From contig CAVXIT010000004.1 in assembly GCA_963761985.1 (NCBI GenBank), positions 1 to 64,000 on the forward strand: a stretch of 64,000 nt of DNA, in the 5' to 3' direction. Position numbers and translations under genes: made by a program. This DNA is from JACCTH01 sp963761985 (GTDB lineage Bacteria; Actinomycetota; Acidimicrobiia; Spongiisociales; ZC4RG35). The notes beneath the pieces were generated by a model. That model was not told the DNA's origin, ran no database searches, and saw only the letters and a program-made list of their open reading frames with translations. Below are positions 36,456 to 44,061 of this stretch, one piece after another (within the stretch, counting starts at the first letter, position 1; each line of letters opens with the position of its first letter).

Positions 36456-37067
36456 GTGAAAGAAGCTCAGGTTCATGAGTTGTTGTATCAGGCCCTGGAG
36501 ACGGAGCTAGGGGGTGTGCAGGTTTACACCAAGGCGATTGAATGCGCCGTCAACGACGACCTGCGGGAGGAGTGGAACAAGTATCTTGACGAGACGAAGA
36601 CTCACGTCGAGATCATGACGAAGGTCTTTGCTGATCTCGAGCTGGATACCGAAAAGGAGACCCCGGGTCGGAAGATCGTCCGCTTCAAGGGTGAGTCCCT
36701 GGTGAAATCAATGGACATGGCGTTGGCGTCGGGCGACAAGGGTGCGGCGCAACTGGTCGCAGCCGAAGCCGTCGTTGATGCCGAAACAAAGGATCATGCG
36801 AACTGGGAACTGATGGGACAGGTTGCGGAGGAGGCTAAAGGGAAAATGGCCTCAGTTCTGAAAGAGGCACATGGGCAAGTAGAGGAGCAGGAAGACGAGC
36901 ACCTCTATCACACCATGGGATGGTGCCGTGAGCTGTGGATCGAATCCTTGGGCATGCTCGCGGTTCTTCCTCCGCCGGAAGAGCAAAAGGAAGTCAAGAC
37001 AGCCATCGGCGCATCCCGGGCCAAGCAAGCTCGCGACGAGATGGCCAGTTCGTCAAACAAGAAGTAG
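36456..37067 (+). CDS. Ferritin-like four-helix protein
   Basis: A 203-residue all-helical protein. The frame is open from 36414, but GTG 36456 has AGGAGG 5 nt upstream, and the earlier segment overlaps the promoter -10 element, so 36456 is the likely start. Metal-ligand candidates are spaced as in ferritin-like domains: ALETELGGVQVY, EWNKYLDETKTHVEIM, EAVVDAETKDHANWELM and QVEEQEDEHLYHTMGW. Such proteins store iron or detoxify peroxide. A SigF-type promoter suggests stress induction. It ends before a strong shared terminator. Confidence 0.78.
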   Translation: MKEAQVHELLYQALETELGGVQVYTKAIECAVNDDLREEWNKYLDETKTHVEIMTKVFADLELDTEKETPGRKIVRFKGESLVKSMDMALASGDKGAAQLVAAEAVVDAETKDHANWELMGQVAEEAKGKMASVLKEAHGQVEEQEDEHLYHTMGWCRELWIESLGMLAVLPPPEEQKEVKTAIGASRAKQARDEMASSSNKK

Positions 37068-37083
37068 CAATCTCCGTTTGAAT

Positions 37084-37114
37084 TTGAGAGCCTCGGACTA
37101 CCCGAGGCTCTCAA
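37084..37114. terminator. Bidirectional intrinsic terminator
   Basis: A perfect 13-bp stem TTGAGAGCCTCGG/CCGAGGCTCTCAA with a 5-nt ACTAC loop. It is followed by CTATTTTG on the plus strand and by AATTCAAACG on the minus strand. It serves the ferritin-like gene (+) and the convergent pncC, whose last codons lie inside it. Confidence 0.85.
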
Positions 37115-37568
37115 CTATTTTGTGGGCCACGGCTGCGGCTTCCCTCGCAGCTTGGTGGCGAACTTGATCGGGATCACCCGAGAAATCGAAGCGGTACGAG
37201 TCAGGCTCTCGGCCTTTGGCGATAACCCCTACAAAGACAGTGCCCACGGGCATTCCTTCTTGTGTCTCCGGCCCTGCAACTCCGGTGAGACCCACGGCGA
37301 CGTCACTGCCGAGTCGGTCTAGTGCTGAACGCGCCATCTCTTCGGCGGTCGACGCCGAAATGATCGATTGCGTTTCGATACCCAGCACTCGATGCTTCGC
37401 GGCCGTTTGGTAGGTGACCAAAGAACCGCGGAAGACATCTCCCGCCCCCTCCTCGCGAGTCAGCAGATAGCCGAAGAGGCCTCCAGTGAGAGATTCTGCT
37501 GCTCCGATCGTCAACTCGCGACGAACGAGCGCTTTGACCAAGACCGTGAAGTTGTGGCCATCCTTCAT
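37098..37568 (-). CDS. pncC: Nicotinamide-nucleotide amidohydrolase (CinA C-terminal family)
   Basis: A 156-residue protein from ATG 37568, which overlaps the topoisomerase stop by 4 nt (ATGA). TIGAAESLTGGLFGYLLT, FRGSLVTYQTAAKHRVLGI, ARSALDRLGSDVAVGLTGVAGP and PVGTVFVGVIAKG are the conserved CinA-C/PncC blocks, with the catalytic Ser in AESLTGG. It deamidates nicotinamide mononucleotide, salvaging NMN released by NAD-dependent ligases. Being behind topoisomerase IB and opposite PolX, it fits a DNA-repair neighbourhood. Confidence 0.9.
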   Translation of the reverse strand: MKDGHNFTVLVKALVRRELTIGAAESLTGGLFGYLLTREEGAGDVFRGSLVTYQTAAKHRVLGIETQSIISASTAEEMARSALDRLGSDVAVGLTGVAGPETQEGMPVGTVFVGVIAKGREPDSYRFDFSGDPDQVRHQAAREAAAVAHKIVESLG

Positions 37569-38569
37569 TGCGCAAGCACTTTGAGCAGCCCGGATTCTCC
37601 CCGAGACAACCACCTGCTGGCGCGGCTACTGCGCCAGATCTTGTCGAGAACACCCGTGGTGAACGCCTCTCCGATGGCCGGATGGACATATGACGCTCGC
37701 GCCACCGCTCTCGTGTTTCCCAACGCGTCGGCAACCTCATCGAGGGCCCCTAACAAGTCTTTTTCCGATTTTTCGGTTGAGCGCATGCGGCCGAGTCGGT
37801 CGGTCAGCAAAGCTGATGCGCCCCAAGTTCTGAAGTCCTTCGCGGTGACCTCCAGGCCGGTAGCGCTCCGCAAATAGGCGTTCACGTCATCGGATCGAAC
37901 ACTTCCAATGCCGCCATCTGGGTCGCGATACGTAAACAAGCTTTGTCCGCCGAGCTCCTGGCATTGGGCAATGAGGTTGGCAAGCCGCTGATCTGTGAGA
38001 GCGATGGCGCTCTCGGCGCCGCCTTTGGCGATGAAATTGAAATGGATGTCGTGACCGCTCACGTCGGCATGAGCGTTTGTGATCGTGGTCAGACCAAAGG
38101 AACCGTTCTGGCGGGTGTAGCGGTCATTCCCGACTCTGATCAGCGTCTGGTCGAGGACCGCGACTCCGAGGGCCAGGACACGGGTTCGCGTCAGCCCGCT
38201 TTGGTTGAGGTCAGTCTCGATGTGGCGGCGGAGCCGGGGCAGTTTGCGGCCGAAGAGGGCCATGCGATCGAACTTGACCTCGTCCCGCACCCGCTCCCAC
38301 TCGGGGTGATAGCGGTATTGCTTGCGGCCTGCGTCGTCTCTGCCGGTCGCTTGGACATGACCATGGGGATCGGCGCAAATCCATACGTCCCGCCAGGCGG
38401 GCGGAATTGCCAGACTCTTGATTCGCTCCTTGTGCTTGCTGGGTACCGAACCTCCGTCGTGTCGAACGTAAGAGAAGCCGCGTCCTTTTCGATGGCTCTG
38501 TATCCCCGGCTCCTCGTCGCTGACGTAGCGCAGTTCGGCCATATCGGCTATCAGCAGAGGATCAATCAT
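37565..38569 (-). CDS. DNA topoisomerase IB (poxvirus/bacterial type)
   Basis: A 334-residue type IB topoisomerase starting most likely at ATG 38569 (no clear ribosome site; the frame is open to 38662). LRYVSDEEPGIQSHRKGRGFSYVR is the N-terminal domain start; IPPAWRDVWICADPHGHVQATGRDDAGRKQYRYHPEW is the strongly conserved block; GNDRYTRQNGSFGLTTI and KDFRTWGAS carry catalytic Arg and Lys regions; the nucleophile Tyr is in ARASYVHPAI. It relaxes supercoils through a 3'-phosphotyrosine. Divergent from, and close to, the PolX-like gene. Confidence 0.9.
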   Translation of the reverse strand: MIDPLLIADMAELRYVSDEEPGIQSHRKGRGFSYVRHDGGSVPSKHKERIKSLAIPPAWRDVWICADPHGHVQATGRDDAGRKQYRYHPEWERVRDEVKFDRMALFGRKLPRLRRHIETDLNQSGLTRTRVLALGVAVLDQTLIRVGNDRYTRQNGSFGLTTITNAHADVSGHDIHFNFIAKGGAESAIALTDQRLANLIAQCQELGGQSLFTYRDPDGGIGSVRSDDVNAYLRSATGLEVTAKDFRTWGASALLTDRLGRMRSTEKSEKDLLGALDEVADALGNTRAVARASYVHPAIGEAFTTGVLDKIWRSSRASRWLSRGESGLLKVLAQ

Positions 38570-38639
38570 GACTGGGGGCCTAGACGCATCGCTCCGACAT
38601 ACCCACGGCCGGACAGCCCGTGAAACTCCACTTCGATAG

Positions 38640-40179
38640 GTGCTTGAACTGAAAAACCCCAAACAAGTCCTCGGCGAGCAACTTTGGTTGCTGGCTGATC
38701 TGGAGCGAGCGAACAGCCAGCGCCGGTCCTTTTCCAGTCGGGCCTATCGAAACGCGGTTTGGGCGCTCGATCAGCTCCCGCCGGAACTGTCGTCCGACCG
38801 CGACCTCCTTCTGCGCGTCTCAGGGATCGGGAAGACGATTGCGGATTTAGTGATCGCGTTTCTCGAAACGGGCGAGATCCCCCGACTGCAGCGTTTGTCG
38901 CAAACTTTGCCAAAGGAGGCGGGTCGACTTTCGCGCCTCCCGCGGATGACTCCCACCCGGCTGCGTGCGCTCAAGTCCGAATTCGGAGTGGAATCGGTGA
39001 GCGACCTCAGACGAGTCCTCGATGAGGGCGAAGTGCAGGATCTACCCGGCGTGAGCACGGGGACCGTCGCCGTTTGGCGCGACCGATTGGCCGAGTCGGA
39101 TCGCGACGGAATTTCGCTTCCTCGCGCGGCCGGAATTGCGGAACGATTCCGCACCCATCTTGAAAAGCACCTACCCGAAGACGCGTTCGAGGTCGTCGGG
39201 GGAGTGGCACGTCTCGACGAATGGGTCGATGAAGTCGAACTAGAGGCCAGCGACCTTGCGGCCGTCGAGAAATTCCTCGAGCAGTCGGCCCTCACAATCG
39301 AACTCGAGGTCAAGCCCGGCAAGCTGTTTGCCACGACCCTCGCGGGTCCGATCACGATCGCCCTTCCGGATTCGAACATGAAAGCTCAATTGGCGAAATC
39401 CGGTTTGCGCGACGAGGACTTGCGAGGCGATTTCCATCTCCACAGCGACTGGTCACCTGATGGCCGCCAAACCCTCGCCCAGATCGTGGCAACGGCCCGC
39501 GCTCTGGGATGGCAGTACTTCGCTATTACCGACCATGGCATCGGCCTCCGTTTTGGTGGGCTCGATGTCGAATCAATCCGTCGTCAGCGCGAGTCGATCG
39601 ACGAGCTCAGAGAGGCCAATCCCGATCTCGTCATCCTTCATGGAGCCGAGCTCAACATCGACCGCGCCGGCCACCTCGACTATGACGACGACGTGCTGAG
39701 TTGGCTCGACTTTCGCCTGGCAGGTGTTCATTCCCACTTCGGGCTGGAGCAAGGCGAACAAACCGACCGAATGCTCACGGCCATCACGAACCCCTTGGTC
39801 CATGCGATTGCTCACCTCACCGGTAGGCGGATCGGCACGCGGCCTCCCATCGATCTTGACCTGGAGGCAGTTTTCCAAGCCGCTGCAAGCTGCGCGACCG
39901 CCATCGAGGTCAACGGCCACCTTGATCGGTTAGATGTGTCCGCCGACAACGCCCAGCTTGCGGCTCGAGCCGGCGCAGTACTTCGTCGTCGACAGCGACG
40001 CCCATCGGCCGGCCGAAATGAGCAACGTCTTCAACGGTGTCAAGGTGTTGCAACGAGTGGGAGTCGAGGCTGGCCAGGTGATCAACACCTGGGAGCTAGG
40101 TCGATTGCGGAGCTGGCTAGAGACGAAGACGCCTCAGCCCACTTCAACTGCCAAAAGCACCACGTCGTCGCGGAGCTGA
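38640..40179 (+). CDS. PolX-like protein: helix-hairpin-helix, degenerate polymerase core, PHP nuclease (frame break near 39970)
   Basis: From GTG 38640: two helix-hairpin-helix parts (LLRVSGIGKTIADLVIAFLETG; LRRVLDEGEVQDLPGVSTGTV), a shortened nucleotidyltransferase core in which the expected GSxRRG...GDIDIL is VVGGVARLDEWVDEVELEA, and from about residue 262 a complete PHP domain (DFHLHSDWSPDG, FAITDHG, HGAELNIDRAGHLDY, GVHSHFG, HAIAHL, EVNGHLDR). The frame then fails, and the next frame supplies QYFVVDSDAHRPAEMSNVFNGV and the normal end VINTWELGRLRSWLETK. One extra G near 39970 explains it. The thumb region seems missing, so this is probably a nuclease rather than a polymerase. Confidence 0.8.
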
Positions 40180-41177
40180 CCGCCGGTATGGCTGCGGAGC
40201 CGGTCCAAGATCGCGCCCAACGTCTCGTCGAGCGCGCCTTTGTTTGCCTCCTCCAAAACCGCCGCCTCGAGATCGAAGAGCTCGTTCTCATCGTTGCGAG
40301 CTTCGGTCACCCCGTCGGTGTACAACAGGATTCGGCCACCACGGGGAATTGTCAGGCGCCTGACATCGGGCACGTTCAGGAAGCCAAAAGGACGGGTCCG
40401 TTTGTCGGGCGAGAGCCAGGTGGCGGTTCTTTGATCGATCAGGATCGGGTCAGGATGGCCGCAATTGACGATTTCAACTTCAAGTCCACGAACCTGCATG
40501 ACGACCGCGGACGCGAAATCGACGGCCTCACCCACCTGACGCCGGAAGCTCGCCTCCATGAACTCGGTCAACCCCGCGAGGTCGTGGAAGCTGTGAGCAG
40601 CTTCGCGGAACGAGAACACGAGCGAAGAGGCTTTATTCACTGCTTCGAGGCCGTGGCCGGCAACGTCGGCCACCAGCAGGCGCAGTCCCCACGGGGTGGC
40701 CTGAGCGTCATAGACATCTCCGCCGATCAGCGCCCCGTCGAAGGCTGAAACGAATCTGACCGCGAGTTTGGCGGCGCCATAGCGCTCGTCGAGCGGACGG
40801 AGGAGGGCGCGTTGCGCGGTTTCCGCCACGTTCTCGGTTCGAACCAGGTCCGCCTGTAAACGCTCGCGTACCCGAACTACTGCAAGGGCCACAGCGGTAC
40901 ACGCAACGAGAATCACAATTCGCAAGAGATCACCCGAGGTCCACCGTCCGCCGCCAGAGCCCAACCAAATACTCCATAGCAAGGCGTAGAAGCCGACGGC
41001 CACGACCTGCCGTTGCGTGGCGGCGATGCTGGCGACGAAGGCTCCCAGACCGAGCGCGCCGAAAAATGAAATGTGCATCGCGGCGTCTAGGAGTCCCAAT
41101 GCAGTAACCACGACCAGTCCCGTGATGAAGAGGCTGCGCTGGGCCCGGGGGAGGGCCTTTAGGGATAGGTCCAGCAT
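40134..41177 (-). CDS. Membrane SpoIIE/RsbU-type serine phosphatase
   Basis: A 347-residue protein. Residues about 14-100 hold three or four transmembrane helices (SLFITGLVVVTALGLLDAA; ALGLGAFVASIAAT; VVAVGFYALLWSIWLG; LLRIVILVACTAVALAVV), then a short coiled helix and a PP2C SpoIIE domain: ALIGGDVYDAQATPWGLRLLVADVAGHGLEA (metal-binding Asp residues), VNCGHPDPILI, RILLYTDGVTEARN and LRDDVVLLAVEV. It would dephosphorylate a STAS antagonist. Its ATG overlaps the stop of the HATPase gene (TAATG), so both are co-translated. Confidence 0.88.
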   Translation of the reverse strand: MLDLSLKALPRAQRSLFITGLVVVTALGLLDAAMHISFFGALGLGAFVASIAATQRQVVAVGFYALLWSIWLGSGGGRWTSGDLLRIVILVACTAVALAVVRVRERLQADLVRTENVAETAQRALLRPLDERYGAAKLAVRFVSAFDGALIGGDVYDAQATPWGLRLLVADVAGHGLEAVNKASSLVFSFREAAHSFHDLAGLTEFMEASFRRQVGEAVDFASAVVMQVRGLEVEIVNCGHPDPILIDQRTATWLSPDKRTRPFGFLNVPDVRRLTIPRGGRILLYTDGVTEARNDENELFDLEAAVLEEANKGALDETLGAILDRLRSHTGGQLRDDVVLLAVEVG

Positions 41178-41563
41178 TAGGACTTGCTGAATCGGTGCAA
41201 CTCGAAGGAGACGACGGTCGACCCATCGGGCTGCACCTCATGTTGCCACCGGTCAGCCAGGGTCTCGACCAGCCGCAAGCCCCACCCGGTGGCGTCGGCG
41301 GGCTTCTTCCTCTGGAAAGGAAGGGGCTGCGACACGCCTACCCAGAGGACATCGCCACTTCGCGCGAAGGCCAAATTCACCGTGCCGAAGACCCCGCCAT
41401 GCTTAAGAGCATTGGCGACGAGTTCATTAGTCAAGAGCACGGCCGTTTCAGCAGCTTCCGCAGACATCCAACTTTTGACGGCCCGGCGAATCTCGTTTCG
41501 CGCAACTGCCAGCGACGACTTATCCGCCTGAATCGGGACGGTCTGGAGGTCCGTGGGTGCCAT
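41177..41563 (-). CDS. RsbW-like anti-sigma ATPase
   Basis: A 128-residue HATPase_c_2 protein. LAVARNEIRRAVKSWM is the N-terminal helix, TAVLLTNELVANALKHGG is the N-box with the Mg-binding Asn, and GWGLRLVETLADRW is the G2 box. These serine kinases bind a sigma factor or a STAS partner. Located 79 bp after the metacaspase gene and overlapping the phosphatase gene, it is a kinase/phosphatase pair of a partner switch. A small hairpin TACCAG/CTGGTA lies at 41593-41610 in the preceding gap. Confidence 0.87.
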   Translation of the reverse strand: MAPTDLQTVPIQADKSSLAVARNEIRRAVKSWMSAEAAETAVLLTNELVANALKHGGVFGTVNLAFARSGDVLWVGVSQPLPFQRKKPADATGWGLRLVETLADRWQHEVQPDGSTVVSFELHRFSKS

Positions 41564-41642
41564 CAGACAGCGATTCTATGGATGGTGCTTCTTACCAGTT
41601 GGATCTGGTATCGAATTTGAGCGCCTCCGAAACCCGAAACTA

Positions 41643-43304
41643 TCAACCAGTCCAGACGTTCAGATAGTCAAAGGCGCACTCGACATCAAGACCCCCCAGC
41701 AGGCCCACTCCGATTTGCTGGGTGCCGAGGACCGCCGGCTCGACGAAGGTATCGATCTCTCCGTCCTGAAGGTAGAGGGTCACTGACGAGCCGTCGATCC
41801 AGAGGCCAACCTCAGCTTGCGAGGCGCCATCGATCGTCACTTCATAACTCGCCTGATTGGTAAGGGTGTCCTCGACGAACGAACGCACACTGAGCTGACC
41901 GTTGCCGACCACTACGACGAAAAGCGATGCAACCTGATTTTCAATGGCGAGCCCGCACTCACTTCCGGGCTGCAGGGCGGTCGTCGTGGTTTCGATGTAA
42001 TAAAGGCTCGATCCCGGTTCGAAAGGGATAGTGCTGTAGTAAGTCTGATTGGGTGACGCATCGGAGAATCCGGCGACATAGGTTCCGTCGGCGAAGTGGT
42101 ACGAAGAGCTACTGGTGTCGTCCGAGAAATCCCCTTCAGTCCAGCCGTTGATGTTGCCATCAAACCGGTCTTCGAACACGAGCTGAAAACTAACGACAGG
42201 TCCCGCGGTTGTTGTCCCCTCGGCGAGAGTTGTAGAGGCGGCGATGCCGGCTGTGGTCGAAAAAGCGGTGCCTGCGGTGGTCAGCCCTCCGGGGGTGGTT
42301 CCAGCGGCGGCAATGGAGGAAGCGGTTGTAGGCGGTGTCGGCGCCGTGGTGGTTGTCGCCAGTGGTGAGGGAAGGAAGGAGATAGCTCCAGTTAGCCAGA
42401 GGGTTCCGAGCGTGGCCGCAAGAGCTACCGCCAGCATTCCCGGGATCCAGGCAGGGGCCCCGCGGCTCGAACGCTGTCGAGTGGAACGATCGACTGATAT
42501 GGCCGGGCGCCGTGTCTCCGGAGGACGCCTATCTTGCTTGGCCGACCCGAGCGGGACGGAAGCCGGCGCCCGATTCCCAGGCCGCGCAACGACCAAAGCG
42601 CCGGCATCGTCGAACTCGAATTTGCGCGGCGATTGACGACCTTCGGCTCTCAGCTTCTCGGCGGTATAGGCATGAATCTCGCCGGCCGTAATCCGGCCAT
42701 CCGCGTTGAGGTCGGCGGCCCCGGAAGCAATGCCTTCCACGACGGCGTGCGTGTAAAGGGAGCCTTTTTCACCCTCCCAGGCCTGCTCGATGGCCCCCGA
42801 AGCCGCAAGCACAACTCGCCCGCGTCCACCTCCGAATGTTCCGGCCAGGTCGACTTCGCCCGAACCCTTGGGACGAAGGGCTCGGGAGATGGCGCCGGAG
42901 TAGCAGCAGTCGAGCATGAGGATCTGGCCACCAGCCGGGCTCTCATTGAGGATCGAGCTCAGAAGGTCGGCGGACAGGGCCGTCGTGCGCAACAGGTCGC
43001 GATCGGTGTCACGTAAAGCGAAATAGAGGTTGCCGTCGTCGTCTTTAACGCCATGGCCAGTGAGATATATCAGCAAGAGATCAGATCGCTGCCGTCCCGC
43101 TTTGCAAAATCGCTCGAGGCGTCGTTGCACGGTCTGCGCTTCTGCGTTCACGAGCGATTCCACCTCAAAGGCCCCGTGGTCGCCAAGCGTGCGAGCCAAC
43201 TCCAATGCGTCCGAGAGCGGCGCCGCGAGGCGCGCCAGCCGGGCATCGTCATACTCAGTCGTGGCGACAACCATCGCGATCCGACGGCCGCCCTCGCTGC
43301 TCAT
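41643..43304 (-). CDS. Membrane-anchored metacaspase with EF-hand-like loop and ectodomain
   Basis: A 553-residue protein. Residues 8-215 form a caspase/peptidase C14 domain: AMVVATTEYDDARLARL, catalytic His84 in LIYLTGHGVKDDDG, and the catalytic Cys (C133 or, more likely, C134) in LMLDCCYSGAI. Inside its C-terminal part, DLNADGRITAGE at 198-209 matches an EF-hand/dockerin calcium loop. A basic linker is followed by a transmembrane helix at about 286-310, a Thr/Ala-rich spacer (315-370) and a beta-rich ectodomain (371-553; FEDRFDGNINGWTEG start) like LamG/concanavalin-type modules. Its start lies 4 bp after the EACC1 stop. It is probably a calcium-tuned cell-death or defence protease; that role is inferred. 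Confidence 0.87.
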   Translation of the reverse strand: MSSEGGRRIAMVVATTEYDDARLARLAAPLSDALELARTLGDHGAFEVESLVNAEAQTVQRRLERFCKAGRQRSDLLLIYLTGHGVKDDDGNLYFALRDTDRDLLRTTALSADLLSSILNESPAGGQILMLDCCYSGAISRALRPKGSGEVDLAGTFGGGRGRVVLAASGAIEQAWEGEKGSLYTHAVVEGIASGAADLNADGRITAGEIHAYTAEKLRAEGRQSPRKFEFDDAGALVVARPGNRAPASVPLGSAKQDRRPPETRRPAISVDRSTRQRSSRGAPAWIPGMLAVALAATLGTLWLTGAISFLPSPLATTTTAPTPPTTASSIAAAGTTPGGLTTAGTAFSTTAGIAASTTLAEGTTTAGPVVSFQLVFEDRFDGNINGWTEGDFSDDTSSSSYHFADGTYVAGFSDASPNQTYYSTIPFEPGSSLYYIETTTTALQPGSECGLAIENQVASLFVVVVGNGQLSVRSFVEDTLTNQASYEVTIDGASQAEVGLWIDGSSVTLYLQDGEIDTFVEPAVLGTQQIGVGLLGGLDVECAFDYLNVWTG

Positions 43305-43308
43305 CGCT

Positions 43309-43671
43309 TTAGGCAGGGATCAACGACGCGACGATTCGGTCGATCTCGTCTCGCTGCAACGTATGAGGGATTTCCAGGATCGTCCCGTCCGGCTTCGAGA
43401 TCCGGACCACGCAGCGGCCTCGCTCCTGAACCCATCGGCCGATTAGCGCTACCACTGCCGGAACCGCGGCACTCAACATTGAAACCATCATGGTTCCTAA
43501 GAGGGTGACGTCACCTTTGGCTCCAGTTGTTGACACCGATTGTGGGGCTTCGATCGTGACATCGTCGACCTCAGCAAGCTCTCGTCGCAGGCTTCGCGAC
43601 GCAGCTTCCAGGTCTTCGGGCTCCGCGGACTCGTCGACGATTTCAAACGTAAGTGAAAACTCGGCGCCCAT
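43309..43671 (-). CDS. Effector-associated constant component EACC1
   Basis: A 120-residue protein from ATG 43671. DLEAASRSLRRELAEVDDVTIEA, a G-A-K-G-D turn, a hydrophobic helix (LLGTMMVSMLSAAVPAVVALIGRWVQERG) and the C-terminal CVVRISKPDGTILEIPHT strands follow the EACC1 pattern, a family described in comparative genomics of caspase- and protease-centred conflict systems. EACC1 is thought to be a fixed adaptor next to variable effectors. Here the effector is the metacaspase directly downstream (4-bp gap). Upstream on the same strand is a STAS antagonist. Its molecular action is not established. Confidence 0.8.
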   Translation of the reverse strand: MGAEFSLTFEIVDESAEPEDLEAASRSLRRELAEVDDVTIEAPQSVSTTGAKGDVTLLGTMMVSMLSAAVPAVVALIGRWVQERGRCVVRISKPDGTILEIPHTLQRDEIDRIVASLIPA

Positions 43672-43721
43672 GCAAGAAAGGTTAATTCGCCGACTGGTGA
43701 GCCTGTCTGCTGACCACAAGT

Positions 43722-44061
43722 CTAAGGACTCAGAAACCCCTGCGTTGCTTCTTCTGCGCTGTCAAATACCGGAATCAAGGCTTTTACGCCGAGCACTTCC
43801 ATCGCCCGGCGCGGAACCGCCCCAGGAGACAGAACGAGGGCGATCTCGTGACTGGCGCCCACAGATAACAACATTTTGAACCCGGCAGAGTCGATGAAGC
43901 TCAAATTGTTCAGATCGACTACCGCCCTGCGTTGTACCGACGGATCTGTTCAGGTCGGTCTCTATGTTGTCAACGTTGCTCTCGTCGACTTCGCCACTGA
44001 GACGAAAGAGACCCAGGGTTCGTGAAACACCCTCGAGCGAGTATCGCGAGGGTTCAGGCAC
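43722..44061 (-). CDS. STAS anti-sigma antagonist (frame break near 43945)
   Basis: From GTG 44061 the first half reads LGLFRLSGEVDESNVDNIETDLNRSV; the adjacent frame continues VQRRAVVDLNNLSFIDSAGFKMLLSV and ends ALIPVFDSAEEATQGFL at 43722. Together they form one complete STAS domain of about 112 residues with the phospho-acceptor Ser in FIDSAGF. Dropping one G near 43945 restores the frame. It overlaps the upstream GAF-SpoIIE-HATPase gene by 8 bp, so it is the natural substrate of that bifunctional protein. EACC1 follows 50 bp downstream. Confidence 0.78.

Noticed and set aside
40180..40748. C-terminal continuation of the PolX frame
   Set aside because: It is antisense to the SpoIIE phosphatase; the true PHP C-terminus is in the adjacent frame ending at 40179.
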